NCBI GenBank assembly: GCA_003225495.1
Contig: QIAJ01000128.1
Coordinates: 10,674 to 74,673, forward strand
Length of the DNA stretch: 64,000 nt
Source: Acidobacteriota bacterium
Lineage (GTDB): Bacteria; Acidobacteriota; Terriglobia; Terriglobales; Acidobacteriaceae
Direction of reading: 5' to 3'
In this document: positions 40,446 to 49,642 of the stretch, piece after piece
Numbering within the stretch: the stretch's first letter is position 1
Layout: each line of letters starts with the position of its first letter
Translations under genes and position numbers: made by a program
The notes under the pieces: generated by a model
Databases searched by the model: none
Seen by the model: only the letters and a program-made list of their open reading frames with translations
Told to the model about the DNA's origin: nothing

Positions 40446-41768
40446 TCAACTCCTCTTTGGTTGTTGTGCCAGGCGAGCCAATCCAGTGATGCCAAGGACA
40501 ATCGACACGACACCTAGGATATTGACCACGGGATCACCGACGTATCCAGGATCCAGGACGCCGCATTTGATGCAAAAGGTTCCTCCAGGTGGTATCAGCA
40601 AGCCTCCGATGAGTATCATCCAAGCCCACGCCAAATATGGGTACCACCAGAATCTGTCTTGACGTCTGATAATTGCGCGCAGGTTCGGCATGACCCCAAT
40701 GTGATCGGTGCTCGGGTTGGCGCTGGCGGTATTCACGCTCGTGTTACTCAGTAATGCGCGCAAGACATCCGGCGAATAGCGACTCCCAAAGCGACTGACG
40801 CCCCGCGACTGCAAGATCAGCGCCGCTCCGGTGACAATAGGAGAGGCCCCGGAAGTGCCTCCGAAAGTGGACGTATAGAGATTGGTGGCAGTGCCGGTCC
40901 ATCCATCGCCGCTGGTGTCTATATTCTGGCCCCAAGCGTAGCAATCAATGCGACTGCCATAGTTCGAGAACGAAAGTCTCTGGTGCGGCACGGTAGAGCT
41001 CGCAGCACCGACCATGATGGCGCCCGAGTCGTGAAAATCGGAGCTATTGCGATTCAGGATTTTCTTTCCGCTAACGTCCTGGAATGCATCCAGATCGACG
41101 GAGCCATTCGCCCCCGCCTCGACGACGATGATCCCCTGAGAAGTCGCAAACTGAATGGCATCGAAGACGGCTTGCTCGACCTCGACGGGAACAAACCCCG
41201 ACGCAGTGGAATAGCTGGTTTGCGCTTCCAGCAGCAACACGTCGCCATAGCTCATTGCGCCCACCGCGCTCAGGATGGCCTCAGCCGTGTTATAAGTGGC
41301 TGCCGTACGCCACTGCGACACGACCCGCGGGATAGCCCTAGGGGCGATACCGATACCACCCAGCGTGTTGTCAACTGCTACTACTTCACCAAGCACCGCA
41401 GTACCATGGCCATGGTAAGCCCGGCTCACGCCTGAGACGATTGTGATGTTGGCGGCGGCGAGATCCTCGTGATTGAGAGTCCAGCCTTGCACGAGGTCGA
41501 CGAATCCGATTCCGCCTCCGTCGACGCGTCCCGATGCCCAGCGCGCGTCAATACCGGTCGGGGCTGCGTCCTGATAACCCTGATTTGCGTTGCGCGGGTC
41601 GTCTGATGGATCGACAGGCGGTGGCACGGGGCCGCCTTCAACGTATGCCGTCTCCACATTCGGACACGCACGGACGGTTCTGGCTACATTCTCAAGGTCC
41701 AGCCTTATCCCCTCGACGGGCGCATATTGCCCGCCAGAATGCCACGTCTCAACACTCTTGGGTGGCAT
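40446..41768 (-). CDS. S8 (subtilisin-like) serine peptidase with C-terminal TM helices
   Basis: GFVDLVQGW (Asp), YHGHGTAV (His), GGTSGASPIV (Ser). Confidence 0.85.
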   Translation of the reverse strand: MPPKSVETWHSGGQYAPVEGIRLDLENVARTVRACPNVETAYVEGGPVPPPVDPSDDPRNANQGYQDAAPTGIDARWASGRVDGGGIGFVDLVQGWTLNHEDLAAANITIVSGVSRAYHGHGTAVLGEVVAVDNTLGGIGIAPRAIPRVVSQWRTAATYNTAEAILSAVGAMSYGDVLLLEAQTSYSTASGFVPVEVEQAVFDAIQFATSQGIIVVEAGANGSVDLDAFQDVSGKKILNRNSSDFHDSGAIMVGAASSTVPHQRLSFSNYGSRIDCYAWGQNIDTSGDGWTGTATNLYTSTFGGTSGASPIVTGAALILQSRGVSRFGSRYSPDVLRALLSNTSVNTASANPSTDHIGVMPNLRAIIRRQDRFWWYPYLAWAWMILIGGLLIPPGGTFCIKCGVLDPGYVGDPVVNILGVVSIVLGITGLARLAQQPKRS

Positions 41769-42030
41769 CGAGCCAGCCCCACGGCTGTATTCGGAGAAAA
41801 TTCAGCCTCTCCTCGCCAACATATCGACTTCGGCCATTGCATTCAAGCATCGGCGTGCCACGTTGCTATGCAGGCAACATTCGTAAGGGTCGATTCCGTC
41901 CGCATCCGAGGCATTGGCAGGCGCTGGCGAAAATGGCTGGAATAGTAGTTGGTTCTTCAAGTCGTACCCAAGTTCTTTAGTTGGTGTAATGGCAGTTTTT
42001 CACCAACTTGAGAATTGGGAGGGACCCGCG

Positions 42031-42954
42031 TCAATTGTGCTTGATGAATGTGCCGGGCTTGCCTGTCAGATCGTTGTACAGCGTTTCGATGAAGGCATCG
42101 GCAGAGATGAACTGGCCCGACCAGTCCTTCCATGCCGCCAGGACTTTCTCCTTTTTGAGCTGGTCGAGGGTCTTTCCCTGCTTTATACCTTGCTCGACCA
42201 CAGCCAGAGTTTCCTTGAGCATCTTCACGTAGGCGCGGACGTCGTCCAGATTCGAAATCGGACCGTGACCAGGGATAACTTTTACATCGGGAGGGAGCTT
42301 GGGGATGATCTCATCGAGAGCAACGATCAAGCCGCGCACGCTGCCGCCACCGCCGAGGTCGATGAAAGGGAAGCCGATCACCAGGAAGTCATCGCCCATG
42401 TGCACAACGTTGGACTTGGGGAAGAAGATGACACTGTCTCCGTCGGTGTGGCCTGCATGAAGATGCATAACCTGAATATCTTCTCCATTCAAATGGAGTG
42501 TAACGTTGTGGTCGAAGGTGAAGATAGGCAACGCGGCCTTGGGCTGAGGCTTCGCGGGAAACTCGATTGAGGCCAGATTACCGGCGATGCCGCCTTCCTC
42601 AAGGCGCTTGCGGACGTTGTCGTGGGCGATGATGGGCGCCTGTTTCTGGAAGAATTCGTTTGAGTCGGTATGGTCCCCGTGGTAGTGGGTGTTGATGATG
42701 AAGCGAATCGGCTTGTCCGTGATGCCTCTTAGGGCTGCTTGGATCTTCTCGGCCAAGGGAGCGTACTGGTCGTCCACGACGACGATTCCATCTTCTCCCA
42801 CGGAAGCACCGATGTTGCCGCCTTCACCCTCTAGCATGTAGACATTGCCGGCGACCTTGGTGACCTTGATCTGAACTTTGCTGAAGTCCTGATCCTGGGC
42901 TGAAGAGAACGCGGCGGCCAGCACGGCGGCGAGGAGAAGTCCGGGCTTCGACAT
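42031..42954 (-). CDS. Exported MBL-fold metallo-hydrolase
   Basis: Signal peptide MSKPGLLLAAVLAAAFSSAQ; NTHYHGDHTDSN. Confidence 0.9.
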   Translation of the reverse strand: MSKPGLLLAAVLAAAFSSAQDQDFSKVQIKVTKVAGNVYMLEGEGGNIGASVGEDGIVVVDDQYAPLAEKIQAALRGITDKPIRFIINTHYHGDHTDSNEFFQKQAPIIAHDNVRKRLEEGGIAGNLASIEFPAKPQPKAALPIFTFDHNVTLHLNGEDIQVMHLHAGHTDGDSVIFFPKSNVVHMGDDFLVIGFPFIDLGGGGSVRGLIVALDEIIPKLPPDVKVIPGHGPISNLDDVRAYVKMLKETLAVVEQGIKQGKTLDQLKKEKVLAAWKDWSGQFISADAFIETLYNDLTGKPGTFIKHN

Positions 42955-43024
42955 GAGTGCTTCACTCCGGGGAAAGAAATTGTGCGGGCATTGTACTGCC
43001 GCGGACTTGGACGATCCAAGCCAG

Positions 43025-45895
43025 TTACGGGATCGGAATGCGGTAGATATTCCGGTGTGGCACCTCGCGGTCGGAGGCATATAGAAATTCGTCGGGACCC
43101 GGACGGGCCAGTTCATTGATTACTTTGACCCCACCCAATGCGGTTAAATCCTTTTCTGTCTTGATACCGGTCACAGGCAGTTTAGGAAAGCTCTCGCGAT
43201 GGGGCAACGGAATAACAAAGGTCTGGAAAGCACCGGAATGACCGCTGCCTCCTGGTAATCCGACATACATGGATTTTCCATCCAAGCTCCATCGCACAAT
43301 GCACAGGCCCTGACATAAGAGCTTCGTGGAGCCATCTTCGATGCTGTACGCCACCACGGCGCGGGTCAATTCCGCACCCCCGACAGGCACCTGGACTACC
43401 ACCCACCTGCCGTCGGCTGAAACGGTCTGCAGAAAAATTACGGGATCGGGCATCACTTTCTTGCGTTCTCCACCGTCCAGCGGACGACGGTAAAGATAGG
43501 TGTGACCATTTTCCTCCGCCTGAAAAAAGACCTGACTCTCAGGTCCGAAAAGCGGCCGACTCTCAGGCGAATTGGACCCTAAGCGCCGCGGCGAGGAGCG
43601 GCGGTCGAGTGCGGCGGTCCACAGATGGAGTTCACCATGCGCATCCCAGGAATCGAAGACGATTTGTTTGCCGTCGGCTGAGACGTCAAACGATTGGATG
43701 AAAATCCCCGGCACGGGCCGGTCAATTTGTCCGGAAGGCAGATCCGCCGACCACAATTCCTCGGCGTCCTTGGGATCATGGCGCCCCAAGAAATACAGTT
43801 TCTTGCCATCCGGCGAAAAGATTGCCCGTGAATTTCCCTGGTCCATCGGCAGACGTGCCGAGCCTTCGAATGGCACTTGCCGGTCGCCGGTTTTGTCGTG
43901 CACCCAGACAGTACCTGTGGGGAGGCCTACCGAAGTCAACAACGACCGTCCGTCCGGCGCGACCGCGATGCCTTCCTGATCCGTGGGTGCAAAGGTAAGT
44001 TGCTCCGGCTCTCCTTCAGGGAACCTCTGACGCCAGAGGTGAAAACCAGACTTCCAATTGGTGGCGCTGAAAAACATCCAGTTGCCATCAGGGGACCAGC
44101 CCCCGTAACTGCAAACGTAACCCGGGGGACCCGCAACTCTGACCGGGGTGCTGCCATCAAACGGAACTAAGCGGCAGGGCATATCGCCGCCAAGTCCCAT
44201 CTCGGATGCGATCAGGACCCACTTATGATCGGGCGAAAGGTAGGAGTGGTGTGCCATGCCCTGATATTGGGCGGGGACGTAAATGTCGCGCTTCTCCGCG
44301 CGGCTCTCGGTCGCGGTCACGACTGCCATGTGAACGCCACTCTTGATCTCCGAGAAAAGAATATGCCGATCGTCTTCCCAGGTAAGCCCAGAAGCATTGG
44401 GTAACATCAACTGGGCTTTGCCGCCCAGCACGGGTACAACCCAGGTATCCCAGGTGGGCACCACCGAGTAAGCAATACGCGAGCCATCGGGCGAAAACAC
44501 GGGAGTTGCCTTGATGGCCCCGTCGTGGGTCAGTTGAACCGGTTCACCTTGTGGGAGCAGCTTGAGATAGAGGTCCCCAGTGGTGACGAAGGTGTCCGGG
44601 CCGCGCAGAAATGCGAGCATTCGTCCGTCCGGCGACAAGGCCGGAGACACGGCTGAATCGGGGAAGTTCGTTACCTGTTCCCACTCCTGCGCTGGGTGCG
44701 CGCCGGTCTGGCCGCGGTAACGGATGTAGGCGGCAGCCATGGAGAGCGCAAGCAGCGCCGCGACGCCCCAGACCACGTAGCGACGCCTAGTTGAAGCGTT
44801 TCGTCTTGAGGGAGAGGGTCCACGGCCGCTAGCTCGGGAGCTGGGCACGTCGGAGATCGCTTCCAATGCGAAAGCCACATCGCGAACGGAGTGGAATCGT
44901 TCGTCAGGGTTTTTCTCCAGGCAGCGTTGCACCACTCGATCGAAGGCGGGCGGAACGGCGGGATTGGTTTCCGTCAAAGGCGTTGGATCGTGGTTCAATA
45001 TGGCATCGATCGTATCGGCTGTGGTCTCTCCCTGAAACGCTCTCTTACCCGAAAGCATTTCGTAGACGACCGCACCGGCCGCAAAGATGTCGGAGCGCTG
45101 GTCAACTGCCAGACCGCGCACTTGCTCTGGTGGCATGTATCCGATGGTGCCCATCATCACTCCGGCGGTCGTATCTTTTGTCAGGGTTCGCGCATGGGGA
45201 GAGGCGGCCTGCGAATCGACTAGTTTGGCCAAGCCGAAATCGAGAATCTTCAGGTGTCCATCTTTGGTCAGAAAAAGATTCTCGGGCTTGAGGTCGCGAT
45301 GGATAATGCCCTTATCGTGCGCGGCTGCCAGACCCCTGGCCATCTGCAAGGCGAGGTCCACAGCCCTGCGCATGGGCAGTGGTCCCCTCCTCAGACATTG
45401 CCGGAGAGTCTCACCCTCCAGTAGTTCCGATACAACGTAGGAGATGCCCTCTTCCGTTGTACCTACGTCATAGATGGCGAGAATATTGGGATGGTTAAGA
45501 GCCGCCGCCGCCCGGCCTTCCTGCTCGAAGCGACGCAAGCGTTCCGGATCTTCAGAAAAGAGGTGTGGCAGGACCTTAACCGCAACATCACGGCTAAGTC
45601 GTGGATCGTGGCCACGGTAGACCTCGCCCATTCCGCCTGCGCCCAGCAGCGATTGGACTTCGTAGTGTCCCAGCTTCGTTCCAGACGAGAGGGGAACGCG
45701 CGGCCTCGACGATTGCAAGAGGTTGGAGCAGGAGTTGTCGCCCGAGGAAAGCATCGAATCCACTTCCTGCCGCAATGAGTCTTCGCCGGAACAAACGCGG
45801 TCAAGGAATTCGGCACGCTGTTCGGTGGGAAGCTCTAGAGCCTCGTAGAGCACGCCCTTCATCCTTTGCCAGCGCTCTGGAGTCATGCTGGTCAT
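43025..45895 (-). CDS. Ser/Thr protein kinase with PD40 beta-propeller
   Basis: LLGAGGMGEVYRGHD, IIHRDLKPENLFL, DFGLAKL; repeated SPDG motifs. Confidence 0.95.
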   Translation of the reverse strand: MTSMTPERWQRMKGVLYEALELPTEQRAEFLDRVCSGEDSLRQEVDSMLSSGDNSCSNLLQSSRPRVPLSSGTKLGHYEVQSLLGAGGMGEVYRGHDPRLSRDVAVKVLPHLFSEDPERLRRFEQEGRAAAALNHPNILAIYDVGTTEEGISYVVSELLEGETLRQCLRRGPLPMRRAVDLALQMARGLAAAHDKGIIHRDLKPENLFLTKDGHLKILDFGLAKLVDSQAASPHARTLTKDTTAGVMMGTIGYMPPEQVRGLAVDQRSDIFAAGAVVYEMLSGKRAFQGETTADTIDAILNHDPTPLTETNPAVPPAFDRVVQRCLEKNPDERFHSVRDVAFALEAISDVPSSRASGRGPSPSRRNASTRRRYVVWGVAALLALSMAAAYIRYRGQTGAHPAQEWEQVTNFPDSAVSPALSPDGRMLAFLRGPDTFVTTGDLYLKLLPQGEPVQLTHDGAIKATPVFSPDGSRIAYSVVPTWDTWVVPVLGGKAQLMLPNASGLTWEDDRHILFSEIKSGVHMAVVTATESRAEKRDIYVPAQYQGMAHHSYLSPDHKWVLIASEMGLGGDMPCRLVPFDGSTPVRVAGPPGYVCSYGGWSPDGNWMFFSATNWKSGFHLWRQRFPEGEPEQLTFAPTDQEGIAVAPDGRSLLTSVGLPTGTVWVHDKTGDRQVPFEGSARLPMDQGNSRAIFSPDGKKLYFLGRHDPKDAEELWSADLPSGQIDRPVPGIFIQSFDVSADGKQIVFDSWDAHGELHLWTAALDRRSSPRRLGSNSPESRPLFGPESQVFFQAEENGHTYLYRRPLDGGERKKVMPDPVIFLQTVSADGRWVVVQVPVGGAELTRAVVAYSIEDGSTKLLCQGLCIVRWSLDGKSMYVGLPGGSGHSGAFQTFVIPLPHRESFPKLPVTGIKTEKDLTALGGVKVINELARPGPDEFLYASDREVPHRNIYRIPIP

Positions 45896-46458
45896 GCGCG
45901 GCTCATCTGTTTGTTCAGCCAGAGGCGCGCCGTCGTCCAGTCTCGCTTGACGGTAGCCGGCGAGACGCCCAGAAACTGCGAAGTCTCCTCGATCGACAGT
46001 CCTCCGAAAAAGCGCAGCTCCACGATCCGGCCCTGTTGCGGGTCCAGCCGAGAGAGCTCGTTCAGGGCATCGTCGAGCGCGACCAGGCTGATCTCTCGGG
46101 CCCCGGGTAGAGCGGTGGCTTCGTCCAGCACGACTTTGAGACCGCCATCGCGTTTCGCCGCGCGATGGCCGCGAGCGTAGTCCACGAGTATCTGACGCAT
46201 CAATTGAGCCGAGACGGCAAAGAAATCAGATCGCCTCTCGAAATACACCTTTTCTCGTTTGGTCAGGCGTACATAGGCTTCATGCACGAGGGCGGTGCTC
46301 TGGAGAGTGTGTCCGGGACGTTCCTTGCGCAGGCACTGGTGCGCCAGGCGGCGCAGATCGGCATAGACCAGCGGCATCAGGGCTTGCAGCGCTTCGGAGT
46401 CACCCGCTTGCCACTTACCCAGTAGCTCACTGACAGGCTTGGTTGAAAGACGAGACAC
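45892..46458 (-). CDS. ECF-family RNA polymerase sigma factor
   Basis: ADLRRLAHQCLRKERPGHTLQSTALVHEAYVRL; LRFFGGLSIEETSQFLGVSPATVKRDW; 4-bp ATGA overlap with the kinase. Confidence 0.93.
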   Translation of the reverse strand: MSRLSTKPVSELLGKWQAGDSEALQALMPLVYADLRRLAHQCLRKERPGHTLQSTALVHEAYVRLTKREKVYFERRSDFFAVSAQLMRQILVDYARGHRAAKRDGGLKVVLDEATALPGAREISLVALDDALNELSRLDPQQGRIVELRFFGGLSIEETSQFLGVSPATVKRDWTTARLWLNKQMSRA

Positions 46459-46694
46459 TTTCCTACTCTCGAGTGCGGCAGGGGAAAGCCGAGTTGCGAC
46501 TCAAGATATCCCCGAGCCGGAACAAAGTCAACCTATTGAAAAGACAACCTTTTGTTAAGGAAGTATTGGAGCGCAGTAACTCGAAACAAGAAATTGTTCC
46601 ATGGCATGAGCCAAACGCGGCCGAAATCTCGCTGAGACAAGATGAGAGCGAACCACATCGGGAGCAGTTGGTCCCAACTCACTCGGAGGACAAT

Positions 46695-47183
46695 ATGCGA
46701 TTCACCAAGATTAACAAAGCAATCTCAATTCTCGCTGCGATAGCGTTCCTAGTCGCTGGAGCCGCCGCTCAGAAGAACAGTAAACGCCTGACTTGCCAAT
46801 CCGTTGGCGGAATGCTGATGACGAACCTGGGAGCGATCGACGCCAGCACCACGATGGGGCCGGTTACGGGCGACTTGAAGGGGTCGGTTAGCAGCACCGT
46901 CGTGAGCACCGAGGTCATCGGGAATAACCTCGTATTCCACATCCAGCATCACTGGGTCACCGAATCGGGAGACACGCTCTCCTTTGACCAGGCGACCGCC
47001 ACCTCGACAGCAGTGGCCCCCGGCCTCTACGCGATCATCACCTACCCCGTTCACCTCAGCGGTGGGACCGGCAAGTTCGCCCAAGTAACTGGAGATTTCA
47101 CCAACATCGGGGAGGTTGACCTGAACACCGGTCAGATCGTACTGCGCTACTCCGGGCAGCTTTGTTCCCCGAAAGGTAACTAG
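46695..47183 (+). CDS. Exported hypothetical protein
   Basis: Signal peptide MRFTKINKAISILAAIAFLVAGAAAQ; good SD. Confidence 0.75.
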   Translation: MRFTKINKAISILAAIAFLVAGAAAQKNSKRLTCQSVGGMLMTNLGAIDASTTMGPVTGDLKGSVSSTVVSTEVIGNNLVFHIQHHWVTESGDTLSFDQATATSTAVAPGLYAIITYPVHLSGGTGKFAQVTGDFTNIGEVDLNTGQIVLRYSGQLCSPKGN

Positions 47184-47260
47184 TCCGCTGCCCGGCGGCT
47201 CGTGGAGGACAGTGGAGGCAAAAGAGTGTTTGTAAGGATTTTTGGAGATAGGAGAAGAAG

Positions 47261-47746
47261 ATGAAAACCAATTTGAAGCGCGCCGCTATGGTGTTACTCG
47301 TGATAGCCGGCCTGGCAGCTCTTACCGGCAGCAAGGCATTCAAGCTGCATGCGAACCCCCAAGTCTGCACGACCGCGATTTTGCACGGCGGATACGGAGC
47401 CGGCACCACTGGCCTGATCAACACTTCCGGCGATCCCAATGACATCCGGATCAAGACCTTTGTGCCCTTCGCAGAAGCGGTCTATTTTTTGTTCGACGGT
47501 CACGGAAACCTCTCTGGCTCTTCCACGGCGGATTTCGGCGGCTCGGCGTTTCCCGTCACCTTTACCGGCACTTACGCGGTCAATGGCAATTGCACTGGCA
47601 GTCTCACAGTGGACGCCGGCGCAAGCGGCATCGTGCACCGCGATCTCGTGATTGTTGACGCCGGCAAAGAAGTAGAGTTTGTGAGCACTGATTCCGGCGT
47701 AGTAATCGCTGGGTATATGAAGAAGCAGCGCGTGGACGGGGAATAG
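47261..47746 (+). CDS. Exported hypothetical protein
   Basis: Hydrophobic N-terminus; 161 aa. Confidence 0.7.
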   Translation: MKTNLKRAAMVLLVIAGLAALTGSKAFKLHANPQVCTTAILHGGYGAGTTGLINTSGDPNDIRIKTFVPFAEAVYFLFDGHGNLSGSSTADFGGSAFPVTFTGTYAVNGNCTGSLTVDAGASGIVHRDLVIVDAGKEVEFVSTDSGVVIAGYMKKQRVDGE

Positions 47747-47860
47747 GTTGGTCGCGGCTAGATCGTTCGGCGTTCTAGTACGCCAAACTTTCAGAGGGTT
47801 CCTGCGCATGGAGCTAACGCCAAACTGGCCTTCGAACACGCCCCAACAGAACGCCGACAA

Positions 47861-49375
47861 CTACACCATACTTAACTTGACTGCAAACCCTCTCAACTTG
47901 CCATGTTGCGAGGCAAAAATCTCGTTCACCTTATTACGCACATGCTGGCTGCGAGACGGCTTCAAATACCGCATGGTCGATTCCATGTCCGAGTGACCGA
48001 GCCACTGCTGAACCGTGCGAAGATCGACCCCCGCCCAGAGGCATCGGGTTGCGAACGTAGCCCTGAATTTGTGTAGCCAGAAATTGTATTTATCCAGCTT
48101 CCCACCCTCGGCGACCGCCTTCAGACTATCTAGGAAATCGAGCTTGGGATTGCACCCGGAGGTCGGAAAGACGAGGCTACACCGCTTGTCAGACTTCGCT
48201 TTCCACGCCTTCAGACTCTTCACCAGCTTTGAAGGAATGGGAATCTCCCGCTCCTTGTACGCCTTCGGTGTCCACCCTCGGTCCGGCTTGTGGCTCACAC
48301 GAACGGTGCCAGCAGTGAGGTTGACGTCCGACCAGTACGCATACATGACTTCCTGCTCACGCATTCCTGTCATCAGGAAGAATTCATACCAGAGCCGTTC
48401 TTCGGAGTCACACGCCGCGAACAATTTATCCAGTTCCTCATCCTCGTAGATCTCTGGTTCTTCTTCGGTGTACCGCGGCCAATCGTTCTTGCTGGCCAGA
48501 CCGCGAATCCCTTGCGCTTTCAGAAACGTCATCACGTTCTCATACTTGTTGTACACGCTGCGTGGTGCCTGGTCTTTCTCGTCACGCAGGAACGCGGAGA
48601 ACTTCAGCAGGTCCTTCCGATCGATCTCTTCGAGATTGAGCTTGTGGCAGGATTCTACGAAGTACGAAAGGGCTGTCGAATATGCGGCAAGAGTCTTCGG
48701 TTTCTTTGTGAGCTTGGTTTCGTCAAGAAACTCTGTGACGGCTGCGGCTACCGATCGGTGCCCGTTGTGACCGTTTTCAGGCATCACAGAAACGCCGTTG
48801 TTCACTGCGTTCAACTCGGCTTCTTTGCGCTGGCGTCGGGCGCTGGCGTCGGCCGAGTCTTTGCCCACCGACAGACGCACTCGTTTTGCGCCTTCGCGCC
48901 ACTCAAGGTAATAGGCCCCTTCCAGATGTCTCTCTTCTTTTCCATCCACCAGCACGACATCGGGCTTAACTCGGCCGTTTGCGGACTGAGCGACGGGGCA
49001 GTAACGCATGCCATTCCCGGTCTGAACCCGCTTCGTGAGATTGACGGAATATCCGCCCGACCGCATAACGAACCGCTTCTGATTTTCTCGACGCGTGACA
49101 TATTCGAGATTTGAAGCGGCATTGTTGGTATAGTCGCCGTCCTTGTGCGTTGTCTCGTGCGCGGCCGGGCAGTCGCCTAGAAACGAAGCGGCGACCAATC
49201 CATGAACGGTACACTTTCGCTGGAATCCGTCGCTCGACAGGGTGACGTAGAGTCTCCCGTTTTTCATTCGGGTGGGCTGAAGAATTTTGCTGGTGTGGAT
49301 GTTGCGAACGTGTCCTTGGTCCGAAACCTGATAAATGCCGTCGTATCCAGAGACATCGCGCCATTGATCGGCCAT
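47861..49375 (-). CDS. Tyrosine recombinase/integrase with N-terminal NUMOD4/HNH-like domain
   Basis: N-term WRDVSGYDGIYQVSDQGHVRN...VHGLVAASFLGD...THKDGDYTNNAASNLEYVTRREN; C-term MTGMREQE, HKFRATFATR, WLGHSDMESTMRYL. Confidence 0.92.
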   Translation of the reverse strand: MADQWRDVSGYDGIYQVSDQGHVRNIHTSKILQPTRMKNGRLYVTLSSDGFQRKCTVHGLVAASFLGDCPAAHETTHKDGDYTNNAASNLEYVTRRENQKRFVMRSGGYSVNLTKRVQTGNGMRYCPVAQSANGRVKPDVVLVDGKEERHLEGAYYLEWREGAKRVRLSVGKDSADASARRQRKEAELNAVNNGVSVMPENGHNGHRSVAAAVTEFLDETKLTKKPKTLAAYSTALSYFVESCHKLNLEEIDRKDLLKFSAFLRDEKDQAPRSVYNKYENVMTFLKAQGIRGLASKNDWPRYTEEEPEIYEDEELDKLFAACDSEERLWYEFFLMTGMREQEVMYAYWSDVNLTAGTVRVSHKPDRGWTPKAYKEREIPIPSKLVKSLKAWKAKSDKRCSLVFPTSGCNPKLDFLDSLKAVAEGGKLDKYNFWLHKFRATFATRCLWAGVDLRTVQQWLGHSDMESTMRYLKPSRSQHVRNKVNEIFASQHGKLRGFAVKLSMV

Positions 49376-49459
49376 ACCGCACTGCTCCTGTGACGGGGAT
49401 TAAAAGGTATACCCCGTGGACTCAGTGTAGGTATCACCGACTTGCAAGTACTAGATAAC

Positions 49460-49487
49460 TAAAGTACTGGCGGAGAGGGAGGGATTC
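49460..49487. repeat. att site, right (28-bp direct repeat within tRNA-Ser 3' end)
   Basis: Identical to 16942-16969. Confidence 0.93.
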
Positions 49488-49557
49488 GAACCCCCGATAC
49501 CCTTTCAGGTATGCCGGTTTTCAAGACCGGAGCCATCAACCACTCGGCCACCTCTCC
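49468..49557 (-). tRNA. tRNA-Ser(UGA), CCA encoded
   Basis: GGAGAGGTGGCCGAGTGGTTGATGGCTCCGGTCTTGAAAACCGGCATACCTGAAAGGGTATCGGGGGTTCGAATCCCTCCCTCTCCGCCA. Confidence 0.96.
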
Positions 49558-49642
49558 GGTAATTACAGTTTTACTACAATCTCCGAATTCGCGAGAAAAA
49601 CCACGTGGCCTTTCGCGGGCCGGGGCGGCCGCATCAGCTGGT

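Larger units (their letters stand above)
16942..49487. mobile_element. tRNA-Ser-integrated genomic island (~32.5 kb)
   Basis: 28-bp perfect repeats at both ends; integrase next to the intact tRNA; prim-pol and excisionase-like genes inside. Confidence 0.88.
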
